This document shows positions 6,972 through 14,322 of a stretch of 21,832 nt of DNA, piece after piece. The DNA is from Bacillota bacterium (lineage in GTDB: Bacteria; Bacillota; Bacilli; Alicyclobacillales; SLC66). The stretch lies in NCBI GenBank assembly GCA_021821225.1, contig JAKACR010000015.1, forward strand, positions 1 to 21,832. The letters run 5' to 3'. The notes beneath the pieces are model-generated. The model was given only the letters and a program-made list of their open reading frames with translations. It was not told where the DNA came from and made no database searches. Numbering within the stretch: position 1 is the first letter of the stretch; every line of letters starts with the position of its first letter. A program made the translations under genes and the position numbers.

Positions 6972-7401
6972 TCATGACTCAAGCGACAGCGCCTCTTGCA
7001 CCCCGCCCGGTTCCCGCAGGGCATCCTTGGACTTGGCGAACAAGCGTCCCGCTTCGTAAGCCGTGCGACCAGGCGTGGGTATTCTCTTGCGTGAGGATGC
7101 GCCGTGGCTGCCGCGGTCGCAGTTTGAGCGTATCGCGTCGCGCTTGGTACGCTTCCTGCACCACGGGGTGTTTCGTGAGCACCAGCGCCCATCCGGGTTG
7201 CTGTTCCTGCTGACGGAACTGTTCCTGCAAACCAGTGCAAAAACCGTCGATCATCTTGTTTCCGACGCCAGCAGCCACGCGTCGGTCGGCCGACCATCGC
7301 CCGACGCGGCGACGATTCTCCCGGTAACGATGTGGTCGACGCGACCTCATCGGTATGGGGCAGCATTCGGCGTTGCCATGAATCGGATTGCCAATTCGCA
7401 T
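6972..7401 (-). pseudogene. Degenerate gene, possibly DUF2786/DUF7168-like
   Basis: No single frame covers this segment. One frame gives KMIDGFCTGLQEQFRQQEQ, then GWALVLTKHPVVQEAYQARR; a second frame near the end gives TAYEAGRLFAKSKDALRE and stops at 6972-6974. Together these recall the C-terminal part of DUF2786/DUF7168 proteins: an aromatic 'GF..GL...F' helix, an 'ALV..K.P.V.EAY' block and a final 'AY.AGR' helix. I infer at least one frameshift near 7050. The family match is from memory and weak. It ends 34 bp before the MotB-like gene on the same strand. Confidence 0.4.
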
Positions 7402-7612
7402 CGCCCAACACGAGGTGCAGGTGGAACTCCTCGCCGTCAGCAGGGACGAACACCCCGCATGCTTGTCCTTGTTGCAGCGCCACCTCAGTGCGCGATTTCA
7501 GCGTTACGAGGGCGGCCCGATTCGTGACGACGTACGCCTCGTCGTGCTAGGTCCGTTGACCATGCAGGTGGAGCACCTGGATGGTCTCTTCGGGTGTTCT
7601 TGATTCCGGCAT
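7376..7612 (-). pseudogene. Small unknown gene interrupted by an amber codon
   Basis: ATG at 7612 with AAAGGAG upstream starts PESRTPEETIQVLHLHGQRT; a TAG at 7547-7549 is codon 22. The same frame then goes on with HDEAYVVTNRAALVTLKSRT and GVFVPADGEEFHLHLVLGD, which looks like real protein. A Tyr (TAC or TAT) at the TAG would make a continuous small alpha/beta protein. The 3' boundary is uncertain because the frame stays open into the next broken gene. The family is not recognised. It sits between two other damaged genes on the same strand. Confidence 0.5.
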
Positions 7613-7646
7613 CGTCGATCGTCTCCTTTCTTGTTCCGCGCTACCT

Positions 7647-7931
7647 TCAGTACCCGGAGAACTCCGGCATCGTGTCGAGTTCTTCGCGCGTGTAGTGACG
7701 GACGCGCACGGCATACGCGCCGCCGAACATGGGGTGGTCGCCGTCCGCAAGTCCGGCCAGGACGTGAGAAACGAGGACGCACGCGGCCTCAAAAGCGCCA
7801 TCTCGCAAAGCAACGTCCTCGTTCACTTCACTGTTCAACGAGGCAAACAATTCTTGGGCCGCCGCACCGTGGATCTCGCAAATGGGTCCCTCGCCATCCG
7901 ACGTGATCGGTTACCAGGTCTTGATTGCCAT
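7647..7931 (-). pseudogene. Small unknown gene with an ochre codon at position 7
   Basis: ATG at 7931 has GGGAGGTG with 8-nt spacing and starts MAIKTW, followed by TAA (7911-7913) and, in the same frame, PITSDGEGPICEIHGAAAQ, then ELFASLNSEVNEDVALRDGA and a C-terminus EELDTMPEFSGY. The frame after the stop is long, clean and protein-like. A rescue start at TTG 7850 would give a 67-residue product lacking the conserved-looking first part. The protein family is not recognised. The gene heads the damaged minus-strand series that continues to the MotB-like gene. Confidence 0.5.
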
Positions 7932-8068
7932 CCGAAGAACACCTCCCGTCTCATCGTAGCGTTCTCACCGACTGTCTATCGGTCATTTTTCGGTCAAGTC
8001 CCATGGTCGCCCACATCCACATCGGGTTCCGCATCAACACACCGCAAACAGTCCTCAAATAAATTTCC

Positions 8069-8097
8069 TTGTTAATTACAGGTTACAGTGGTATGCT
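8069..8097 (+). promoter_or_regulatory. Candidate extended -10 promoter upstream of the structured RNA
   Basis: TTGTTA (8069-8074), a 17-bp spacer, then TATGCT (8092-8097) preceded by TGG, the extended -10 form. Transcription would start near 8104, just before the series of hairpins. Confidence 0.5.
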
Positions 8098-8104
8098 ACA
8101 AGGG

Positions 8105-8340
8105 GTTCTTGAGTTTTGATCCCATGTGGCGAGGGGACACCGCGCTGCGTGGTAGCCTATTAGTCGGATCCGGCCATGTGATTCACCAACAAGGGGCTTT
8201 GGTGATGGTCATGCCGAGATAAAGGGCCCGTCGGGGCTGTTGCCAACGAGTGTATCCAAACACCTAGCCGGGTACGGCCAAACGGTGGTCAAATCGCTTC
8301 GCGCAGGGTGGAGGATGATGGGCCGCTCGGACCCAATGCA
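8105..8340 (+). ncRNA. Putative structured RNA, family not identified
   Basis: No open frame is convincing here, but stable hairpins follow one another. ACCGCG (8139-8144) pairs with CGTGGT (8148-8153). GGCCAT and CACCAA (8172-8189) pair with TTGGTG and ATGGTC (8199-8210), forming a 12-bp stem with one internal loop. GCCC (8226-8229) pairs with GGGC (8234-8237), GTGT (8250-8253) with ACAC (8260-8263), and GCCG (8267-8270) with CGGC (8275-8278). The last two are closed by TGTT/AACG (8238-8241 with 8281-8284). A promoter-like sequence precedes the first hairpin, and the DUF1906 gene starts 40 nt after the last. It could be a cis-regulatory leader or part of a mobile RNA such as HEARO/OMEGA-type elements; neither is shown. 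Confidence 0.5.
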
Positions 8341-8378
8341 ATCTAGATGTCAAGGTAGCCGAGTGGGGAGCATTCCAA

Positions 8379-8990
8379 ATGTCCGACATGGTTGGATTTG
8401 ACACGGATCAGACGGTCCGGAGTAGCGAAGTGGCCTGCCTGGCGGCAAGCCCGTATTACTGGGTAGGACGCTATATCACGACGTAGTCGGGCTCTTACAC
8501 GTTGTACAAATCCGAGGCAAAAACTATCCACGATTCCGGACTCGTTATTTGCAGCATTTGGATGGGTGCGAGATGGTCCACCTCACCTTTGACCATGACC
8601 GGTCCAAACGGCACCACAGAAGGGCAGATGGCGGTAAAGGCGGCTACTGCTCTGAGCCAACCCAAGCAAACAGTGATTGTTTTGGACATTGAAGATTGGA
8701 CTCAAAGCCCAGGGGAAGACTTTGCGGCGTACTGCGAGTATTGGAAGAATGCAGTGAACATAGGCGGGTACCATCCATGTCTTTACGCCAATGAGTCAAC
8801 ATTCACCGAAATGGGGAGCGTAAAAGGAAAATTTAATGGATTTTGGCTGGCGACGGGTGCCAACGTGACAAGTGTTCCCGCTGGATACTCAGTTGTGCAG
8901 GGCACGAACCACTTGAGCGTGTGCGGCATTTCTCCCACCGATTACGATCTGATGAACGTGTCGGCCTACAGTACTGATTGGACATGGTGA
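8379..8990 (+). pseudogene. Glycoside-hydrolase-like protein (DUF1906/Rv2525c-like) with in-frame amber codon
   Basis: ATG at 8379 has GGGGAG with 8-nt spacing. The product begins SDMVGFDTDQT and continues to YYWVGRYITT, then a TAG at 8484-8486, then in the same frame SGSYTLYKSEAKTIHDSGLV, VIVLDIEDWT and ATGANVTSVPAGYSVVQGT. The 'GFDT', 'GRY', 'EA..I...GL.I' and acidic 'DIED' positions fit the TIM-barrel DUF1906 family, thought to act on cell-wall or extracellular glycans. Without the stop it would be 203 residues. A restart at TTG 8502 would make 162 residues but lose the first strand with the GFD motif. No signal peptide is visible. A CAG-to-TAG change is the simplest explanation. A terminator follows. 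Confidence 0.7.
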
Positions 8991-9005
8991 GTGTCATAAA
9001 AATCC

Positions 9006-9044
9006 GGGTGTTCGTCTAGCGCCAACGGGCGACACCCTTTGTTT
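9006..9044 (+). terminator. Intrinsic terminator after the DUF1906 gene
   Basis: GGGTGT-T-CGTC pairs with GGCGACACCC (one bulged T, one G-U pair) and is followed by TTTGTTT. It starts 16 bp after the stop codon. Confidence 0.75.
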
Positions 9045-9128
9045 CGGTTCGCGATCTTTACTTGCGTGTTTTATCGATAATCATTAATCATCGATCACCA
9101 AAGCACGTTATTTTGGGATGGGAGAGAA

Positions 9129-9782
9129 ATGGCCATGCACCAAGGTAAAGTCGCAGGTGGTCTGGCTGGTTTGGCGATAATCGCTGCCGCACTGACGGGG
9201 TGCGGAACCGTTGCTGCTGGGCGATCTTCGACAGAGCATATGAAGCCGTTTGCTGGGACGGTGGTGCGTGTATCCGGTAAGCACGCTGGCGCGGTTTTGA
9301 CACAGGGATACAAGGTGCCCATTTATTGGTCAACAGCACTCGGAATTAACAACATAGGTTATTATAGTGATGAATTTTCTCCAGTTGATGCATGGAAGGG
9401 CACTCTGAATGGATCGGCCTTCGAATTAGTAGCCTACAGGAGCCATAGGCCCCTATTTGGGAATCCGCCGTCAATTACGTACATTGTGGGCGAATCCTTT
9501 ATGGGGAAGTCGGTCGCGGCACTGGCATTCCACTCACCAATATGGTGGATCCGCTTCCTCAATGACACAGTCGTGCTGGCGGCAAAATATCAGATTCAGG
9601 GACGGCAAGAAGCGCCCCTGCGCTATTATGCGATTGACCTTCTAAATGGAAAGGTGACCACGGATCAAAATCGTATCGCAAGAATGACTGGAGCGATGTC
9701 GTCAATACCGAAATGGGTACAAGGACTTCCTTTTAAACACTATCCAAGTAATATTCCTGGAGAGTCGGATGTACGTGGTTAG
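9129..9782 (+). CDS. Predicted lipoprotein of unknown function
   Basis: A 217-residue protein with a bacterial lipoprotein signal: GKVAGGLAGLAIIAAAL then the lipobox LTGC, so it should be exported, lipidated on Cys25 and anchored to the outside of the membrane. The mature part has no motif I recognise; it is aromatic-rich and probably beta-rich (IYWSTALGINNIGYYSDEF, SPIWWIRFLNDTVVLAAKYQ). The ATG at 9129 has GGGAGAG upstream; the ATG two codons later is also possible. Upstream, ATCGAT repeats 17 bp apart flank an AT-rich stretch (about 9074-9096), a possible regulatory site. It stands alone between the DUF1906 gene and the methyltransferase remnant. Base composition is lower in GC than the right part of the window. 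Confidence 0.75.
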   Translation: MAMHQGKVAGGLAGLAIIAAALTGCGTVAAGRSSTEHMKPFAGTVVRVSGKHAGAVLTQGYKVPIYWSTALGINNIGYYSDEFSPVDAWKGTLNGSAFELVAYRSHRPLFGNPPSITYIVGESFMGKSVAALAFHSPIWWIRFLNDTVVLAAKYQIQGRQEAPLRYYAIDLLNGKVTTDQNRIARMTGAMSSIPKWVQGLPFKHYPSNIPGESDVRG

Positions 9783-9888
9783 CTCCTCACCACTCTTGCC
9801 GCGGTGTTCAGCATGTCGGTCGGGATGACCGGACCGCCGTCAACGCGGACCGTGCAGCCGCGCGCCAAGACGCGGTGTCCCGGTTGTG

Positions 9889-10238
9889 TCACAAGTCATC
9901 TCGTGCGCGCCGCGTCACGTATGCCGCGAAGTTGCCGAGAAACGTCGTTCGCGCAGGCTCCTCCCCAACGGTTCTTTGCAGCAGCGCGAGTTCCTGCTCC
10001 GCTGTCCCGGCGCCGGCAGCGTCCGGTTGGTAGTGTCCGCGCACCTGCCGCCAGAAGCGGTGCGGGTACGTGAGCAGGGCTTCGAGCAGCAGGTATTCGC
10101 CGTGCGACAACAGGCGTACGCGAGCAGCGGCGCAAGCGCGAGTTCGCTCTCCCACGTGCCATGCGCCTGCATGACGCGCCGGATCAGATGGGCCAGATCA
10201 AGGGTGCGTGGCCCGTAGGCCATGAGGTCGAAGCAGCC
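9889..10238 (-). pseudogene. C-terminal fragment of a CotS-like spore-coat kinase-fold protein, frameshifted
   Basis: Two frames join into the end of a CotS/YutH-type aminoglycoside-phosphotransferase-fold protein: LGCFDLMAYGPRTLDLAHL, IRRVMQAHG, and, after a frameshift near 10110, RLLSHGEYLLLEALLTYPH, RFWRQVRGHYQ, and a terminal AEQELALLQRTVGEE. 'D..RDLAHL.RRVM' and 'LSHEEY.LLEALLT.PHRFW' are typical of CotS paralogues of spore formers. The N-terminal kinase lobe is missing: upstream of about 10239 the frame belongs to the DNA methyltransferase. It is a dead remnant and supports a spore-forming host. Confidence 0.65.
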
Positions 10239-11448
10239 CAGGCGAGGGTCGGCGATGGACGCCGCGGTGTTCATGATGCGGGCCGCGCCTCGAACCGTCG
10301 GAGCCGCCTTCGCCCAATCCAGTACCATAGCCGCCCGGATGCCCTTGTGCCTTTACACGTGGATCCGACACGCTGATCAGCCCGTTTGCGACGTGGGTTG
10401 CGCCCGTCACTGTGTCAGATGGCTCCGTCCAGCGAGTGACGCGGTGATGCGTGGTGTGACGCGCTTTTTTCGTCATTTTCGAAACGGGGATCAGCAACCG
10501 CCGTCGGCGCCTTACTCCGCCCCCATCCCGCTGCGCCCGTCACCGTGCCACTGGGTTCCCCCAATCCTGCACGCCCATCGCGCCTCCACGAGGCTCATAT
10601 TCCAGACGGTACTGGGTATGGCCGATCCGCTGCAGGTCCCGCCAATCGCCGCCAGCGGGAATGAGCGCCAACCGCACCCACGTCTTCCACGCGAGACGCG
10701 GGAGTCGATGCATCGGCCCGCCTGCCGGATCGTCCGGAAGCGGCAGAGGCCCGATCACTTCGCCGATGGCCCGGACACGGCGCTTGGATGGACGGCGCAC
10801 GAAGCTGTCCAGCTTTTGTGGATGCCGTGCGATCAGGAGATAGCGCCTGCGGTGTTGGGCCAGCCCGCCCAATTCGCCACAATCGTGCGTGCGATCGTCA
10901 AACACATAGCCTACGCGCGTGAGCACGGCCCGGATCTCAGTCAGCAGTGCGTGACCACGCGTTTGGATGCGAGGAACGTTCTCGAACAAGAGCAAGGCTG
11001 GTGGATCGTCTTCGAACGCCTGAATGGTCAGTCGCAGGCCGCGAACGGTGAGTCGATTCAGCGCTTGATACTTTGCCCCCGCGGCACATTGCTGGGGCAG
11101 GAGTCCACTAAACCCTTTACACGGTGCGCTCAAAAAGACCACATCCGGCGTCTCCCCTTCCGTTGCTCGCCAAATGCCGTATGCGGTCGCCTCTTGTCAG
11201 TCGGCTGGCGGCTCTTTGCCATGGAACACGACGTAATCTTCACGCGCAAACAGGTCCATCTCGACCTTTGGCGCGCCCGTGAAGCGTCGGAAATCTTCGC
11301 AGGCCTGCGGGTCCACGTCGATTCCGCAGAGTGTCTCGAATCGGCCGATGCGTCCCGCGAACTCCTCTCGCGCCTGTTGAAAGCCGAGTGCGCCGCCGCC
11401 AATGCCGGAGAATAGGTGCAGCGCTTTGTAGATGCGTTCTGTGTTCAA
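10239..11448 (-). pseudogene. DNA (cytosine-5) methyltransferase, multiple lesions
   Basis: The TTG at 11448 has GGGAGG with 8-nt spacing; an ATG at 11475 is the other start. Motif I is ALHLFSGIGGGALGF, motif IV is SAPCKGFSG with the catalytic Cys, motif VI is FENVPRI and motif VIII is QHRRRYLL. The chain has an in-frame TGA at 11197-11199 between PPAD and QEATAYGIW, where related proteins have Trp. It is frameshifted at a run of five G (minus strand of 10558-10562), then shows repeated blocks of the type 'W.EPS.TVTG' and 'VSDPR' in alternating frames: SGTVTGAAGWGR, WTEPSDTVTG and WAKAAPTVRG. It ends at IADPR, joined directly to the CotS-like fragment. No partner endonuclease gene is seen. 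Confidence 0.85.
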
Positions 11449-11475
11449 TGAGTCTGCCTCCCGTCCGTCGCTCAT

Positions 11476-11962
11476 AACCAGCGTACCGGATTGGAGAGAG
11501 ACAGAACGGTCATTCTTGCGTCAATCTTGGCAGGGTAACCTGACCGTCTGACGTCGTGCGATGGGCACGTTTCTCAACATGCTTGTGCAATCTGACCGGT
11601 TGACAGTCATTCCCTTGGAACGGCAAGGTGACCTGTAGATTATGCAGTCGTTGACTTGGCGTGATCCCAACTGAGATATCTGAACAGTTGCTGTTAAATT
11701 ATGTGAACGAAGCATGAATGATCACCGAATACACCCTTGATAAGCGGATGAAAACCCGATTTTCTGTAACCCAGCCATCGGTTGATTCGTCTATATAGAC
11801 ATACCAGACCAAATGACACACCAATCCGGTCGAGCACGAGGCGGAGCCAACCATATCCACGGACCGAGGAAATAGCGGTACCGTAGGCGATCGTCGTGCG
11901 ACGCCCATGGTCGTCCTGCCGAGCGTCCCGGCGGGACAGATGGCTGCCAAGAGCGTGACACA
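11476..11962. other. Intergenic stretch without recognisable genes
   Basis: All frames of any length here lack domain-like sequence and good ribosome sites. A frame on the minus strand (11699-11998) has the fragment WYVYIDESTDGW but no start with a ribosome site and no family I know. I see no tRNA, repeat or terminator. It may be the remains of deleted accessory DNA. Confidence 0.4.
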
Positions 11963-11990
11963 TTGCAAATCACCGATACCGGAATACGAA
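11963..11990 (+). promoter_or_regulatory. Candidate promoter of the c-di-GMP riboswitch unit
   Basis: TTGCAA (11963-11968), a 16-bp spacer, then TACGAA (11985-11990). The predicted transcription start, about 11997, lies 5 nt before the first pairing strand of the riboswitch, which supports the choice although the -10 box is weak. Confidence 0.45.
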
Positions 11991-12001
11991 AACTCCATAG
12001 G

Positions 12002-12093
12002 CTTGTTGACTCAAGGGCAGACCCACCGAAAGGCGGGGGCGCAAAACTACAGGGGCTTCGCGGGTACCGCATGCCAGCCAGTTACCAACAGGA
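12002..12093 (+). ncRNA. GEMM-I cyclic di-GMP riboswitch aptamer
   Basis: The segment carries the conserved blocks of the c-di-GMP-I aptamer in order: AAGGGCAGACCC, a GAAA tetraloop, GGCGCAAAAC (consensus GGACGCAAAGC), a second stem with GGGGCTTCGCGGG, and the 3' block GCCAGCCAGTTACC (consensus like GGUAGCCGGGUUACC). CTTGTTG (12002-12008) and CAACAGG (12087-12093) close the fold as a 7-bp P1 helix. An intrinsic terminator follows 10 nt later, so the switch probably works by transcription termination. Whether c-di-GMP turns the gene on or off cannot be told from sequence alone. The controlled gene is a small sigma-region-4-like protein at 12204. Confidence 0.85.
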
Positions 12094-12103
12094 CGCGACA
12101 TGG

Positions 12104-12132
12104 CGATTTCCGTGCTCCAGGAATCGTTTTTT
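12104..12132 (+). terminator. Intrinsic terminator, expression platform of the riboswitch
   Basis: CGATTTCC (12104-12111) pairs with GGAATCG (12120-12126) with one bulged T around an 8-nt loop and is followed by six T (12127-12132). It stands between the aptamer and the downstream start codon. Confidence 0.75.
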
Positions 12133-12203
12133 GTCTTCATCTGTTCATTCGGATTGTTGCGGAAGCGGGCGCGACTAACGATTTCCCCATGGAGGAAACC
12201 GAG

Positions 12204-12425
12204 ATGAAGAATGAGCCGTCATCAGACGTATCGAGCAATAAGGTTCACCGAACGGAAGTTGAGAGTGTGACCGATGATCTTCATGAGGCCTTTGTCTTGC
12301 AAGTCGTCATGCAAGGCTACAGTGAACAGGAAGTAGCCCAACGGTTCGGGTGGACGGAAGACAAGGTCCATCGCACAAAAAAGCGCGCATTGGCCAGATT
12401 GCGAGGGATACTCGATGAACCATGA
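12204..12425 (+). CDS. 73-residue sigma-70 region-4-like HTH protein under riboswitch control
   Basis: ATG at 12204 with GGAGG at 8-nt spacing. The first 30 residues are polar and probably disordered (KNEPSSDVSSNKVHRTEVES); the rest is one helix-turn-helix of sigma region 4 type: AFVLQVVMQGYSEQEVAQRF, then GWTEDKVHRTKKRALARLRG. The 'SEQEVAQRFGWTEDKVHRTKKRAL' stretch closely parallels the sigma-like proteins at 2.0-3.5 kb, notably the 'ETARRMGESFPRVHRIKVHAL' part of the second one. No region 2 is present here. It could pair with a separate region-2 protein or act as an anti-activator. The riboswitch and terminator upstream place it under c-di-GMP control. Confidence 0.8.
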   Translation: MKNEPSSDVSSNKVHRTEVESVTDDLHEAFVLQVVMQGYSEQEVAQRFGWTEDKVHRTKKRALARLRGILDEP

Positions 12426-12671
12426 AGAAGATTCTCATTCATCGCTCGCTCTCCATCCGAATCACTTACACCATAGTCCCGCCCCATGGAGAAAACGTGC
12501 AGATATCTGTACAATGGTGTTACAGCACGCTCCCGGCGGGGACCGCGCAGGACCGCAGTCGGACAGGTTGCCACAGCCGACGGCCGGCGGGCCAGCCACC
12601 CGTCACGCCCGCCGGCAGCGGATGCGGAATCCCCGGCGCACACCAATACACTCTCCTGGAGGCGACGACTG

Positions 12672-13640
12672 ATGCACTACAGAACACTCGGCAAGACTGG
12701 CATCGAGGTGTCGGAGATCGGTTACGGGGCATGGGGCATCGGCAAAAGCGGATGGGTCGGCGCGCAGGACGACGACTCGCTGCGCGCGCTGCACAAGGCC
12801 ATCGACCTGGGTTTGAACTTCATTGACACGGCCCTGGCATACGGCGACGGACACAGTGAGCGGCTGGTCGGCCAAGTCGTCAAGGAACGCAGCGAACGCG
12901 TCCACGTCGCCACAAAGATCCCGCCGAAGAATCGCCAATGGCCGGCTCGGCAGGGCGTCCCCGCGCAAGAGGTGTTTCCCGCCGACTACATAGTCGAATC
13001 GACGGAGCGCAGTCTGCGGCACCTCGGCGTCGACGCGATTGACGTGCAGCAGTTCCACGTCTGGCAAGACGACTGGGTCGGTCAGGGAGACTGGCCGGAG
13101 GCCGTGGAACAACTCAAACGCAGTGGCAAGATCAAACACTTTGGCGTGTCGATCAACGACCATCAGCCCGCGAACGCGATCAAGCTGATCGAAACAGGAG
13201 TCGTGGACACCGTTCAAGTCATCTACAATGTCTTCGACCAGAGCCCCGAAGACGCACTCTTCGCGGCGTGCACACAGCACAACGTCGGCGTCATCGTCCG
13301 CGTCGCGCTTGACGAGGGCGGTCTCACGGGGCGGGTCACGCCCGACACGACGTTCCCCGAAGGCGACTTTCGCGCCCGCTACTTCCGCGACGACCGAAAG
13401 CGCGAGGTTTACGAACGCGTCCAGGCGATTGCCGCCGATCTCGGCGTGACGGTCGCCGACGTTCCCGCAGCGGCGCTGCGCTACGTCTTGAGCCAGGGCG
13501 CCGTGTCGACCGTCATTCCGGGGATGCGCAGCATCCGCAACGTCGAGCGCAACTGCGCCATCGGAGACGGCAAGGGCCTGCCTGCAGACCAGGTGCAAAA
13601 ACTCAAGGCGCACCGCTGGATCCGCAACTTCTATCAGTGA
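12672..13640 (+). CDS. Aldo/keto reductase
   Basis: A 322-residue NADPH-dependent oxidoreductase of the (beta/alpha)8 aldo/keto reductase family. The catalytic tetrad is complete: Asp52 and Tyr57 in [19 protein letters not shown], Lys82 in VATKIPPKN, and His129 in IDVQQFHVW. Near the C-terminus, [18 protein letters not shown] is the typical NADPH-binding region. The substrate is not predictable. The ATG at 12672 has GGAGG upstream; the frame is open further up but that part is GC-rich, non-conserved and without a ribosome site. It is transcribed alone, convergent with the DUF4395 gene 31 bp away. The preceding 246 bp hold no gene; a promoter there was not clear. Confidence 0.95.
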   Translation: MHYRTLGKTGIEVSEIGYGAWGIGKSGWVGAQDDDSLRALHKAIDLGLNFIDTALAYGDGHSERLVGQVVKERSERVHVATKIPPKNRQWPARQGVPAQEVFPADYIVESTERSLRHLGVDAIDVQQFHVWQDDWVGQGDWPEAVEQLKRSGKIKHFGVSINDHQPANAIKLIETGVVDTVQVIYNVFDQSPEDALFAACTQHNVGVIVRVALDEGGLTGRVTPDTTFPEGDFRARYFRDDRKREVYERVQAIAADLGVTVADVPAAALRYVLSQGAVSTVIPGMRSIRNVERNCAIGDGKGLPADQVQKLKAHRWIRNFYQ

Positions 13641-13671
13641 TGCGGGTGATGGCGGGGCCCATAGGGGACAT

Positions 13672-14094
13672 TCACGTTCCTGTGCTGCGATAGCGGTACT
13701 GGCGCCACTGGTAGCGAATGAAGCAAGCGCAGCAAAATCCGCACATGGCGACGATCGCGGCCAGCCCCACGATGGCTGTCGCGATGTCGCCAACTACCGG
13801 CAGGCGCAGCGCGTAGGCGACCAGGGCGCCCGCCAGACATGCGATCGCGATCCACTGGTTGAACCGCTGGCCGTCCGCGTCCTCCGCGACGTACTCCGTG
13901 ACAGGCTTGCGCAAAAAAACCCTGGCCAGCCGCATGACAGGGTTCCAGCCGAACAGTGCGCCGAGCAGGCCGACAACCAAGGGCACGGCGAGCAGCGCGT
14001 ACCATCCCGCGAACCATGAACCTGCCGCGCACGCGACGATAATCGCCTGATTGGCCCGCACGAGCGGCCGAGGAATTGTACGGGATTGGTTCAC
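13672..14094 (-). CDS. DUF4395 family membrane protein
   Basis: A 140-residue membrane protein. It starts with RPLVRANQAIIVACAAGSW, then hydrophobic segments WYALLAVPLVVGLLGALFG, WIAIACLAGALVAYALRL and IATAIVGLAAIVAMCGFCC, and a basic C-terminus (IRYQWRQYRYR). The N-terminal 'R..QA' and the following helices with 'GWNPVMRLARVFLRKP' fit DUF4395, a family of small integral membrane proteins of unknown function, often near thioredoxin-like or rhodanese genes in other species. The GTG start at 14094 is the only plausible one; its ribosome site AAAGG is somewhat distant. It is divergent from ctaA with a 228-bp AT-rich spacer. Confidence 0.8.
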   Translation of the reverse strand: MNQSRTIPRPLVRANQAIIVACAAGSWFAGWYALLAVPLVVGLLGALFGWNPVMRLARVFLRKPVTEYVAEDADGQRFNQWIAIACLAGALVAYALRLPVVGDIATAIVGLAAIVAMCGFCCACFIRYQWRQYRYRSTGT

Positions 14095-14322
14095 GTTTAA
14101 TCCGACCTTTCCGCTTTGTTTATAATGCATAATAGCACATATTCGAATCCGTGGGAAGCCGGACCCGAGCGACAGCGGTCTCTCCACCGGAGTGACGGCA
14201 TGCGATCCGGTCCAGAGGCGCTCCGTCTGAGAATAAACGATGAACTCGTCCATCGCCGTCACGCACGCGCGCAAATCTGTGGTATGAATAGGATGGGCAT
14301 TTACAAGGTAGGGGGCAGATGC
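14095..14322. promoter_or_regulatory. Divergent promoter region of DUF4395 gene and ctaA
   Basis: A short AT-rich core (about 14116-14145) contains TATAAT at 14121-14126 on the plus strand and TATTAT on the minus strand, likely -10 boxes, though neither has a clear -35 box at 17 bp. The 180-nt stretch between this core and ctaA is GC-rich with some self-complementarity (GGACC with GGTCC), but I could not match it to a known riboswitch. Confidence 0.35.

Noticed and set aside
4767..7931. Zorya-like anti-phage system, suggested by the MotB-like gene
   Set aside because: No ZorA/MotA-type channel gene and no helicase or nuclease gene is present next to it, and the MotB-like gene is frameshifted.
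7376..8990. Genuine stop-codon recoding (suppressor or selenocysteine-type) in the accessory region
   Set aside because: All three stop codons interrupt frames here, no recoding element was seen, and frameshifts occur in the same region, so decay is the simpler account.
10222..11415. A 397-codon plus-strand frame across the methyltransferase remnant
   Set aside because: The minus strand shows all methyltransferase motifs in order, so the long plus frame is a by-product of codon bias.
12603..13793. A 396-codon minus-strand frame opposite the aldo/keto reductase
   Set aside because: The plus strand has the full catalytic tetrad and a good start; the opposite frame has no motif.
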